Assembly (NCBI GenBank): GCA_021818955.1 | Contig: JAKASR010000001.1 | Coordinates: 124,001-188,000, forward strand | DNA: 64,000 nucleotides | Source: Acidobacteriota bacterium | Lineage (GTDB): Bacteria; Acidobacteriota; Terriglobia; Terriglobales; SCQP01 | Direction of reading: 5' to 3' | In this document: positions 53,432 to 61,183 of the stretch, piece after piece | How the letters are laid out: each line of letters starts with the position of its first letter | Numbering within the stretch: position 1 is the first letter of the stretch | Position numbers and translations under genes: made by a program | Notes under the pieces: model-generated | What the model was told of the DNA's origin: nothing | Database searches by the model: none | Seen by the model: the letters and a program-made list of their open reading frames with translations, nothing else

Positions 53432-55042
53432 ATGCCATCGAGAATTTTATTGGCCGACGATAGCCCCCAAGCGCAACGCATGGGTAGCCGCATCCTTTCC
53501 GACCTGGGATACGCCGTGATCGCGGTCGGCAATGGTGACGCGGCCCTGCGCCAAATTGAAACGCAGCCTCCGCCCGATCTGCTGATCGCCGATAGCGATA
53601 TGCCCGGCTTGAACGGCTACGAGCTGTGCGCCGCATTGAGCCTGCATCCGCTCTGGCGCAGAATCCCGGTCATTCTCGCCCTGGGCGTATTCGAATCGAT
53701 CAATCCGGATGCGGAGCGCCAGGCGCATCCCCAGGGCATATTACGCAAGCCGTTTGAGGCCAGTTCGCTGGAAAAACTGGTTTCTGAACTGCTGGTACAG
53801 GCACGGAATGAAGCGGCGGAGGCGGAAATGCAGCCTCCTTCCGCGCCTCCAGTGGATGGGGCATGCGCAGACTCCAGCACGCCCGGCGAGTTTTCGGATG
53901 CCACCTCAACCGCTGCCATGAATACTGAAACGCGGCCGCTGAACCCGGCGGCCGATGTTGAACCTATAGCCGCAACCGAAGCTTCTGCTCCGGATATTGC
54001 GCAATCTCACATTGACGCCGGGCCAGAGGCGGCCACTGCGCAGCCGCGGGTGGAAGATCGTATTTCTCCTAATGCAGACGAGGTCGCTTTAACCGGGTCC
54101 GCCCTCATGGCTGAGCCTGAGCCCATCGAGGTGCCGGTATCCGGCAAGAACGCTGTATCGCGCTTCGCGAATGAAGCCGTCGCCCAAAGTGCCCGGAGTG
54201 AAGCCGTTAACCCGGAAGCCATAGTCGCCTGTGATGAGACGAAAGTTCCCAACGCAACCATAGCTGAAACCGGAACCGTTTCCACGCCGGAGCCGGCCAG
54301 CGGCCTCCCTGCCGCTGCAAAACCGGGGCACGAGACCGGGCATGCGGTAGCCGACCGGAACAGGCAGATATTCGCTTTCAGCGGGAACCCCGAAAAAAGC
54401 GCGAGACGGCTGATCGCATCGAGCTTGCGATTGTTATTACATTCCAAATTGCCGCGGCAGCTTCTATCCGCCCCTCCGCCGGCATCCGCCCCTCCGCCGG
54501 CCGCCGATGGCCGGGAAAAAGAAACAACTGGCAGTCAAGCGCCTGCGGATGGTATTCCTGCCGCCGCGCCGGTTTCTCTATCTCCCGAATCCATCTCTTC
54601 CGGCGCAATCTCATTTTCTGAAAGCCCTGACCGCATGCTCATGCACCGGGAGGAAGCGCCCGCAAGCACAGCCGGCTCATACGCGGATACGATTTCCGAG
54701 CCATCTCCCGCTCCTGAAGCGGCGACCGGCATGCCCGAAATCATGGACGAGTCGAATTCCGATATATTGCCGGAAACGCATGCCAATGAATTTTTGCCGC
54801 CGGCCACGGCCACCACAGCCATTAGCGACAGCGAGGGCGCGATTGCGGCGGTATCCGCCACGAACGAGGCCATGGCTACGGACGAGCCCTCGGCCTTGCC
54901 GCTTCAGGAAGACGGGAAATCCGCGAAAAACACGCTGCTTCGCGATGTGCTGGAAAGTTATTTGTCGCCTCGCCTAGCCGCGCGCATCGCGCAGGAGATC
55001 GAAACCAGGCTTGAAGAGGGTGACGAGAGCAAGCCGAAGTAA
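53432..55042 (+). CDS. Receiver-domain protein with long disordered linker and C-terminal helix
   Basis: 536 residues from ATG 53432; a GTG 33 bp upstream is in frame. Residues 1-125 are a receiver: D9/D10, phospho-acceptor D54 (IADSDMPG) and K106 (LRKPF). Residues 130-500 are low complexity, rich in Ala, Pro, Glu, Ser and Thr with no fold visible. The last 35 residues form an amphipathic helix pair (LLRDVLESYLSPRLAARIAQ, then EIETRLEEG). Likely a scaffold-type regulator rather than a transcription factor. The maltokinase gene follows on the same strand. Confidence 0.7.
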   Translation: MPSRILLADDSPQAQRMGSRILSDLGYAVIAVGNGDAALRQIETQPPPDLLIADSDMPGLNGYELCAALSLHPLWRRIPVILALGVFESINPDAERQAHPQGILRKPFEASSLEKLVSELLVQARNEAAEAEMQPPSAPPVDGACADSSTPGEFSDATSTAAMNTETRPLNPAADVEPIAATEASAPDIAQSHIDAGPEAATAQPRVEDRISPNADEVALTGSALMAEPEPIEVPVSGKNAVSRFANEAVAQSARSEAVNPEAIVACDETKVPNATIAETGTVSTPEPASGLPAAAKPGHETGHAVADRNRQIFAFSGNPEKSARRLIASSLRLLLHSKLPRQLLSAPPPASAPPPAADGREKETTGSQAPADGIPAAAPVSLSPESISSGAISFSESPDRMLMHREEAPASTAGSYADTISEPSPAPEAATGMPEIMDESNSDILPETHANEFLPPATATTAISDSEGAIAAVSATNEAMATDEPSALPLQEDGKSAKNTLLRDVLESYLSPRLAARIAQEIETRLEEGDESKPK

Positions 55043-55125
55043 AAAAGAAGCAGGAAGATAGAAAAACTGGCGTGGAGACCCGAGACACGGCATCTCCGTC
55101 CCGAAAAACTGATACCTATATAGTC

Positions 55126-56682
55126 ATGCCCACTTTTCGCGTGGAAGAGGGCGCGCCATGGCCGGAGATCCTGCCGGCGCGCTTGCCGGAATGGCTGGCT
55201 CGCGCCGGCCCCGATTTTCTGGTGCGGCAACGCTGGTATGGCGCCAAAGGCAGCCCCATCACCGAATTAACGCTGCTCGATGCCGCTCCTTTCCGGTTAC
55301 AGACTGAGACTGTGCCAGCGGCCGCCTTCTGCCTGGTGCAAACGCAGTCGGCCACCGGGAAAGATGTTTATTGCCTGCCGCTGGCGCTGGCCGGCGTGCG
55401 CGCGGCGCTGCCGGAATCCGCGGTCCTGGCCGGCATTGAGCGCGGCGACGAACGGCTGCGGCTGGCCGACGCGCTCCAGTTGCCGGCATTCCGCCAGGCT
55501 TGGCTGGACTGGCTGCGGAAGGGAACCACACTGGCGGGCCGAGCGGGTGTCTTTCAGGCCCACCATGCCGCCAGCGCATTGAAAATTAGCGGTGAATGCA
55601 GCCGTCTTGTCGGCGCCGAGCAGAGCAACTCTTCGATTATTTATAGTGATCCGCAGGAGACGCCGCGGCTGATTGTCAAACTCTATCGCCGCTTGAGCGC
55701 GGGCATCAATCCCGATTACGAAACCACGGCTTTTCTCGCCGCCAGCGGCCAATTTCCCTATCTTGCCGCCTGGCGTGGCGGCATGGAATACCGCCCTGAT
55801 GCCGCTTCATCGCCGGAAGCCATCCGCTCGCTGGCCATGGCGCAGGATTACGTTCCTAACCAGGGCGACGGCTGGAGCTGGCTGCTCGGGCAACTGGGCG
55901 CCGCCGCGAAAAATCCCCAGGCCCTCCCCTTGGCCGCGCTGCCGGACATCGCCCGTCTGGGCGAGATCACCGCGGCCATGCACCGCGCGCTCGCCGCCGG
56001 CCGCGACCATCCCGACTTTGCTCCCCAGCCCTTTTCCGCCGGGTACGCCGCGCGCTTCGAGCGGCAGCTCATCGCGCTTACCCGTGAGGTGGCCGCCGAG
56101 TTGCGGCTGCGCCTCTCGAGTCTCGATGCCGCCACGCGCCAATGGGCGCAAACCATCTTGCCGGCGCTGGAGCCGGGCCGCAGGCTGCCGGCGGAACTAG
56201 CCCATACGATCGAGTTGATTCGAATCCATGGCGATTATCACCTCGGACAGGTGTTGCGCACCGCCGGCGATTTTGTGGTGATTGATTTTGAAGGCGAGCC
56301 GGCTCGGCCGCCGGAAGAGCGGCGCTGGCGCGCCTGCGCGCTCAAGGATGCCGCCGGCATGCTGCGCTCGCTCGACTACGCCTCCATCACGCTGGAACGC
56401 CAATTGATCGCGGAAGCCGCGGCGCCTCAACCGCAACTCAAGGCGGCGCTGAGCGCCTGGAACCAGGCCGCGCGCGCGGCGTTTTGGAATGCTTACCGCC
56501 AAGCCCTCGCCGTAGTGCCGGCGCGCCTTCTGCCCGAGTCGCCGCAACTGGCGCAAGCCGCGCTCGAGGCTTTTGAGTGGGAAAAGGCCGTTTATGAGCT
56601 GGGCTACGAGCTGCGCCACCGTCCGGATTGGGTGGGCCTGCCGCTTGCCGGGCTGGCAAGATTAGCATCCAGCAGCACATAA
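55126..56682 (+). CDS. Maltokinase (Mak/Pep2 family)
   Basis: 518 residues from ATG 55126; a GTG at 55072 in the same frame would add 18 residues. N-terminal cap with FLVRQRWYGAKG (the usual W-F/Y-G-G/A-K-G) and the kinase lobe IRIHGDYHLGQVLRTAGDFV with H-G-D-x-H-L and VIDFEGEPARP as Mg site identify an aminoglycoside-phosphotransferase-like maltokinase. Phosphorylates maltose to maltose 1-phosphate, feeding the GlgE glucan pathway. Usually near treS and glgE/glgB; none is in this window. It begins 84 bp after the receiver gene. Confidence 0.87.
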   Translation: MPTFRVEEGAPWPEILPARLPEWLARAGPDFLVRQRWYGAKGSPITELTLLDAAPFRLQTETVPAAAFCLVQTQSATGKDVYCLPLALAGVRAALPESAVLAGIERGDERLRLADALQLPAFRQAWLDWLRKGTTLAGRAGVFQAHHAASALKISGECSRLVGAEQSNSSIIYSDPQETPRLIVKLYRRLSAGINPDYETTAFLAASGQFPYLAAWRGGMEYRPDAASSPEAIRSLAMAQDYVPNQGDGWSWLLGQLGAAAKNPQALPLAALPDIARLGEITAAMHRALAAGRDHPDFAPQPFSAGYAARFERQLIALTREVAAELRLRLSSLDAATRQWAQTILPALEPGRRLPAELAHTIELIRIHGDYHLGQVLRTAGDFVVIDFEGEPARPPEERRWRACALKDAAGMLRSLDYASITLERQLIAEAAAPQPQLKAALSAWNQAARAAFWNAYRQALAVVPARLLPESPQLAQAALEAFEWEKAVYELGYELRHRPDWVGLPLAGLARLASSST

Positions 56683-56713
56683 CTATTCGAAAATGTTAAT
56701 GGCTCTTCTTTTT

Positions 56714-57604
56714 CTAAAGCTGCACCGCGCCATCCGGCAAGATCAGAAAATTATCAATCAACCGGGTTGAGCCCACGCGCGCCGCCAGCGCCACCAGCGT
56801 ATTGGGGCCGAGTTGCGCCACCGGCAGCAAGCTGGCGAAGTCCACCGCCGAGAGATATTCCAACTGCACGCCGGGGCGGGATAGTTGGGCGCGCCCGGCG
56901 GCCAGCGCCAGCTCGCCTTCCCGTTCGCCGCGTTCATATGCCTCGGCGATGCGCCGCAAGGCTCGCGACAAGGCCAGCGCGTTTTGCCGCTCGGCGGGCG
57001 ACAGATAGGCGTTCCGGGAGCTGAGCGCCAGACCGTCGGCGTCGCGCACGGTCGGGACCGTCTGAATTTCGACTTCCAGGCCCAGATCTTCGACCATGCG
57101 GCGCAAAATGGCCACCTGCGCCGCGTCTTTGCGGCCGAGGTAGAGGGCGTCGGGCTGGCAGAGCAGTAAAAGTTTCAATACCACCGTGGTCACGCCGCGA
57201 AAGTGGCCCGGGCGGCTGGCGCCGCATAAACGCTCGCTCAAGCCTTCGACTTCGACCCGGGTGGCGAAGCCGGCGGGATACATGCCTGCGGGCTCGGGCG
57301 CGAACAGCGCGGCCACGCCCGCTTCGGCCAGCATGGCTTGATCGGCTTCCAGCCTGCGAGGGTAGCGTGCGAGGTCTTCTTGCTGGCCGAATTGCAGCGG
57401 GTTGACGAAGAGGCTGGCCACGGTGGCGGCGTCGCGCGCGCGGCTGGCCGCCACCAGCGCCATATGTCCGGCATGCAGCGCGCCCATGGTGGGAATGAAG
57501 CCCAGGCTGAATTTGGCTTCTCTTTTCTTCTCGCCGGGCTGCTCCGCCGGCCGCCATTGACGGCGCCAGGCGCGGAATTCCATGGGATCGCGCAGGGTTT
57601 TCAT
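56714..57604 (-). CDS. panC: Pantothenate synthetase
   Basis: 296 residues from ATG 57602-57604 (the frame opens to 57745). Class I-like ATP motif H-x-G-H in GFIPTMGALHAGHMAL, followed by VNPLQFGQQEDLARYPR and DALYLGRKDAAQ, with SSRNAYLSP (the flexible KMSKS-like loop). Joins pantoate and beta-alanine. It follows panB by 55 bp on the same strand, so panB-panC is an operon; panD is not in view. A short internal stretch (PAEQPGEKKREAKFS) is inserted before the active-site start. Confidence 0.94.
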   Translation of the reverse strand: MKTLRDPMEFRAWRRQWRPAEQPGEKKREAKFSLGFIPTMGALHAGHMALVAASRARDAATVASLFVNPLQFGQQEDLARYPRRLEADQAMLAEAGVAALFAPEPAGMYPAGFATRVEVEGLSERLCGASRPGHFRGVTTVVLKLLLLCQPDALYLGRKDAAQVAILRRMVEDLGLEVEIQTVPTVRDADGLALSSRNAYLSPAERQNALALSRALRRIAEAYERGEREGELALAAGRAQLSRPGVQLEYLSAVDFASLLPVAQLGPNTLVALAARVGSTRLIDNFLILPDGAVQL

Positions 57605-57659
57605 CAATACTCGCCGGCTTGACTGGCGCAATAGCTTGGGAATCGCCTTAAGCCGGCGC

Positions 57660-58520
57660 TCAACTGTTCGCCGCCCGGGCCGGCACCGGGGCATGATAAC
57701 TTTCTGCATCGCTGGGGAAGCCGCCGCGGCGCACCTCTGCGGCATAATTTTCCATGGCGCCGCGGACCAGCGCGGCGGCGTCGGCGAAGCGGCGCACGAA
57801 TTTCGGCTGGGGCGCGAAGCTGAGGTTCAACAGATCGTGCAATACCAGAATTTGCCCATCGCACTCCGGGCCGGCGCCGATGCCGATGGTGGGTATGGCA
57901 AGCTGGCGGGTAATGCGGCCGGCCAGCTCGCGCGGCATGCCTTCCAGCACCAGCGCGAACGCGCCCGCCCCGGCCAGGGCGCGGGCATCCGCCTGCAGTT
58001 GCAGCGCGGCCGCATGCTCGCGGCCCTGCACGTGATAGCCGCCCTGAGGCAGCAGCGATTGCGGCGTGAGCCCGATATGGCCGACGACGGGAATTTCCGC
58101 CTCGACCAGCGCCCGCAGCAACGGCGCGCGGCGGGCGCCGCCTTCCAGTTTGACCGCCGCGGCGCCGGCGCGTATCAGCCGCAGCGCGTTGGCGACCGTC
58201 TGGCGGCGGCCGAGGTGGTAGGAGCCATAAGGCATGTCGGCAACCAGCAACGCGCGGTGGACGCCGCGTCGCACCCAGCGCAGCGCGGTCACCATCTCGC
58301 GCATCGTAACCGTCAGCGTATTCTCGCGCCCGCCCATCACCATGCCCAGCGAATCGCCCACCAGCAACAGATCCACGCCGCTGTCATCGGCCAGGCGGGC
58401 AAAGGCGTAATCATAGGCGGTCAGACAGACCAGCTTTTCGCCGCGCTGCTTCTTTTCCAGGCACTCGGGGACGGTGATTGACGCGGTCGAGGAAGACGGC
58501 AAGCGGTTATCAGAGGTCAT
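57660..58520 (-). CDS. panB: 3-methyl-2-oxobutanoate hydroxymethyltransferase
   Basis: 286 residues. Metal and substrate motifs: CLTAYDYAFARLADDSGVDLLLVGDSLGMV, PYGSYHLG, AVKLEGG and GHIGLTPQS, IGIGAGPECDGQILVLHDLL. Transfers a hydroxymethyl group from methylene-THF to ketoisovalerate, the first committed step of pantothenate synthesis. The N-terminus is Ser/Thr-rich (MTSDNRLPSSSTASITVPE) before the core. First gene of panBC. The 250-bp region upstream contains a TATAAT box and two hairpins. Confidence 0.95.
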   Translation of the reverse strand: MTSDNRLPSSSTASITVPECLEKKQRGEKLVCLTAYDYAFARLADDSGVDLLLVGDSLGMVMGGRENTLTVTMREMVTALRWVRRGVHRALLVADMPYGSYHLGRRQTVANALRLIRAGAAAVKLEGGARRAPLLRALVEAEIPVVGHIGLTPQSLLPQGGYHVQGREHAAALQLQADARALAGAGAFALVLEGMPRELAGRITRQLAIPTIGIGAGPECDGQILVLHDLLNLSFAPQPKFVRRFADAAALVRGAMENYAAEVRRGGFPSDAESYHAPVPARAANS

Positions 58521-58626
58521 CGTGGGTGCCCGCCCCGGCTGGCCGGGATCGAGCCCTCCATGGTTGCCGCGTAATCCGGTAGAAGGCCAAACGCGGCGAG
58601 TGGAATTTACGGCTCCGGTGTACTGG

Positions 58627-58678
58627 TCCCGCCAGGCGGGATCCGGTCACGATTTGATTATAGGCCCGATGCCGGGCC
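58627..58678 (-). promoter_or_regulatory. Probable panBC promoter region with hairpins
   Basis: TATAAT on the minus strand at 58657-58662; no clear -35 box. Two hairpins surround it: TCCCGCC-A-GGCGGGA (58627-58641), which would be in the leader RNA, and GGCCCG/CGGGCC (58663-58678). The leader before panB would be about 130 nt. No known riboswitch is recognised. Confidence 0.35.
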
Positions 58679-58770
58679 GCTGCGTAAGCCGCGCCGCAAT
58701 TGGCGCAAACTATTGCAACAGCAACCATAATCGAATCGGGTAAAGGGCTAGATAAACGGCGGATTTCTCT

Positions 58771-59412
58771 TCATCCGCCCAGTGGCAGGAAATACTGCGT
58801 GCCCTGGATCGGCTCGGAAAGCCGGCGCAGCAGTTCCTGTAAATCTTCATTGCGGGCGACGAAGTCAATCTCGGATGTATCCACTACCAGCAGGTCGCTT
58901 TGGCTGTAGTGAAAGAAAAAGTGCTTATAGGCGGCGATCACTTCTTCCAGATATGCCGCCGAAAGATTGCGTTCGCTGGTCAGATTGCGTCTGCCCAGCC
59001 GCTTGCGGAGCACGTCCATGCTGGCCTGCAGATAAATCACCAGATCGGGCGTGCCGATGTTCGGCTGGAGAAGGTTGTAATAGGTGTTATAGACCCCCAA
59101 CTCGCTGTCGTTCAGGTTGATGCAGGCAAACAGCTTATCTTTCTCGAACAGGTAATCGGCCACCACCGGATCGTGCGGCCGCGGTCCCAGCGGCGCCAAT
59201 TGTTGATAGCGCTGGTACAGAAAGTACATCTGGACGCGGAAAGCCGCCCCGGGCTGGCCGGCGTAAAAGGCCTCGAGATGAGGATTGGCTTCCGGCTCCA
59301 GCAGCAGGCGGGCATGCATTTTTTCCGCCAGGATGCGGGCCAGCGTGCTTTTGCCCACGCGAATCGGGCCTTCAACGGCGATATAGCGAGGCGGCTGAAA
59401 AAAATCGGCCAT
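58771..59412 (-). CDS. Deoxynucleoside kinase (dGK/dCK type)
   Basis: 213 residues. P-loop in RYIAVEGPIRVGKSTLARIL; the ERS-like and DRY-type segments and a lid with KRLGRRNLTSERNLSAAYLE follow. Phosphorylates deoxynucleosides, probably deoxyguanosine or deoxyadenosine, for salvage. Similar genes lie beside folK in many Acidobacterial and Firmicute genomes. It starts 42 bp after folK on the same strand, making a ruvB-folK-dNK run. Confidence 0.88.
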   Translation of the reverse strand: MADFFQPPRYIAVEGPIRVGKSTLARILAEKMHARLLLEPEANPHLEAFYAGQPGAAFRVQMYFLYQRYQQLAPLGPRPHDPVVADYLFEKDKLFACINLNDSELGVYNTYYNLLQPNIGTPDLVIYLQASMDVLRKRLGRRNLTSERNLSAAYLEEVIAAYKHFFFHYSQSDLLVVDTSEIDFVARNEDLQELLRRLSEPIQGTQYFLPLGG

Positions 59413-59454
59413 GCGCTGACAATTCTACTCTGCCCTGAAGCGGGATGGAGCGGA

Positions 59455-59940
59455 TTACTTCAGCCGCCGCCAGGCCGAGGCATCGGGAAGCGGCGGAGTC
59501 CAGGCCAGACCGGCGGCAGCGGCCCGGCCGCGTGGAAATAATTCCGACATTAAGGCCAGCAGGAAAGGGCGCTCGCGCCAGCGTGGATGCGGCAGTGCCA
59601 GCACCGGCGAATTCCAGTGCAGGCGTCCATAGGCGATCAGATCGAGATCGAGCGTGCGCGCTTGCGCTCCGCGCCGCGGCGGCACCGGGCGGCCGGCTTG
59701 GCGTTCGAGATGTTGCAACCGGCGCAACAGGCGTACGGGATCGAGCGCGGTCTCGGCTTCCACCACCTGGTTCAAATACCAGGGTTGCGCTGCGGCGCCG
59801 GCTTCCGGCAGGGCGCGGGTCGCGTAGAGGGAAGAGAGGCGCCGCAGGCGCAGGCCTTCCGCGCGCAGCGCTCGCCGCGCCCAGGCCAGATGGCGCCTCC
59901 GCGGCCCCAGGTTGGAGCCCAGCAGCAAGTAGGCCAGCAT
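59455..59940 (-). CDS. folK: 2-amino-4-hydroxy-6-hydroxymethyldihydropteridine pyrophosphokinase
   Basis: 161 residues. LLLGSNLGPRRRHL at the N-terminus, NQVVEAETALDPVRLLRRLQHLE, the R-x-W-G-type region with GAQARTLDLDLIAYG (D-x-D Mg site) and LPHPRWRERPFLLALM. HPPK transfers pyrophosphate to the pterin in folate synthesis. Starts 2 bp after the ruvB stop, indicating coupling. No folP or folB is adjacent. Confidence 0.93.
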   Translation of the reverse strand: MLAYLLLGSNLGPRRRHLAWARRALRAEGLRLRRLSSLYATRALPEAGAAAQPWYLNQVVEAETALDPVRLLRRLQHLERQAGRPVPPRRGAQARTLDLDLIAYGRLHWNSPVLALPHPRWRERPFLLALMSELFPRGRAAAAGLAWTPPLPDASAWRRLK

Positions 59941-59942
59941 GG

Positions 59943-61010
59943 CTATTGGCCTTCGCCGGAAGAAAACAGCGGCGGCTGCAGCGTGGGCGCCAAAGCGCCA
60001 TTGGGCGGGGTCAGGCGGAAGTGCTGCCAGGCCAGCGGGGTGGCCACCCGGCCGCGCGGGGTGCGGTGCAGAAATCCCTGCTGGATCAGGAATGGCTCGT
60101 AAATTTCTTCAATCGCGCCCGCGTCCTCGGCAATCGAGGCGGCCAGGGTTTCCAGGCCGACCGGGCCGCCGCGGTATTTTTCCAGCACCGTCAGCAGCAA
60201 CCGGCGGTCGGCTTCGTCCAGGCCGTATTCGTCGATTTCCAGCATCGCCAGCGCCTGGCGGGCAATCTCCATGCCGATGCGGCCGTCGCCGCGCACCTGC
60301 GCGTAATCCCGCAGCCGGCGCAACAGGCGGTTGGCGATCCGCGGCGTGCCGCGGCTGCGCCGCGCCAGTTCTTCGGCCGCCGCTTCGGCCAGCTCGACAT
60401 CGAGAATTTTGGCCGAGCGGCGCAGGATCTGGCAAAGATGGCGCGGCTGGTAAAATTCCAGCCGCAAGATCAGGCCAAAACGCGAGCGCAGCGGCGCCGA
60501 AAGCAATCCGGCGCGCGTGGTGGCGGCCACGAAAGTAAACGGCTTCAGCTCGAGCGTATGCGTGCGCGCCGCCGGCCCCTGGCCGATCAGGATATCCAGG
60601 CGGTAGTCTTCCAGCGCGGAATAGAGAATTTCTTCCAGCTCCGGCTGCAGCCGGTGCACCTCGTCGAAAAACAGCACCTGGCGGGCTTGCAGATTGGTCA
60701 AGACCGCGGTCAGGTCGCCCTTGATCTGCAGCACCGGCCCCGCGGTAGGCGTAAACGCCACTCCCAGCTCGGCGGCGATGATGGCGGCCAGCGTGGTCTT
60801 GCCCAGCCCGGGCGGGCCATAGAGCAGCACATGATCGAGCGCCTCGCCGCGCCCGCGCGCGGCGGCAATCGCCAGTTCCAGCTGTTCCTTGACTTTCTCC
60901 TGGCCGACGAATTCCGGCAGGCGCTGCGGCCGTAGCCGCACCTCCTCGCCGCGGTCGTCTTCGGCCATTTCCGCGGCCAGCAGGCGCGAGCTGACGACAG
61001 GATCGGACAT
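59943..61010 (-). CDS. ruvB: Holliday junction branch-migration helicase RuvB
   Basis: 355 residues. Walker [11 protein letters not shown] (64-73), Walker [11 protein letters not shown], sensor and arginine-finger region [19 protein letters not shown], and the C-terminal winged helix ([33 protein letters not shown]). The [11 protein letters not shown] start segment is canonical. Drives branch migration with RuvA; ruvA and ruvC are not in the window. The last 20 residues are a variable tail. First gene of ruvB-folK-dNK. Confidence 0.96.
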   Translation of the reverse strand: MSDPVVSSRLLAAEMAEDDRGEEVRLRPQRLPEFVGQEKVKEQLELAIAAARGRGEALDHVLLYGPPGLGKTTLAAIIAAELGVAFTPTAGPVLQIKGDLTAVLTNLQARQVLFFDEVHRLQPELEEILYSALEDYRLDILIGQGPAARTHTLELKPFTFVAATTRAGLLSAPLRSRFGLILRLEFYQPRHLCQILRRSAKILDVELAEAAAEELARRSRGTPRIANRLLRRLRDYAQVRGDGRIGMEIARQALAMLEIDEYGLDEADRRLLLTVLEKYRGGPVGLETLAASIAEDAGAIEEIYEPFLIQQGFLHRTPRGRVATPLAWQHFRLTPPNGALAPTLQPPLFSSGEGQ

Positions 61011-61112
61011 GATGCTTCAGCATAACGGAAATCGCCGGACGAGGCGATGGGGGATTTGGCCACAGGCTGCATTCGATGCACGCGTGCAAATTGCAAGCCA
61101 AAACAGCTCGAT

Positions 61113-61132
61113 AAGCGTTAACGGCCGAGCCG
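61113..61132 (-). repeat. Dispersed repeat module B, reversed copy
   Basis: AAGCGTTAACGGCCGAGCCG, reverse complement of the module B core. It lies alone, without module A, between divergent ruvB and the Tat-exported protein gene. Confidence 0.75.
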
Positions 61133-61183
61133 CACTGGCAATATGGATTGACGAATTCTCGCCAATAGCTGTTAATTTGTACC

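Noticed and set aside
58540-58575. Possible tRNA T-arm (GGGATCGAGCCC) upstream of panB
   Set aside because: No matching acceptor, D or anticodon stems are found at tRNA distances on either strand.
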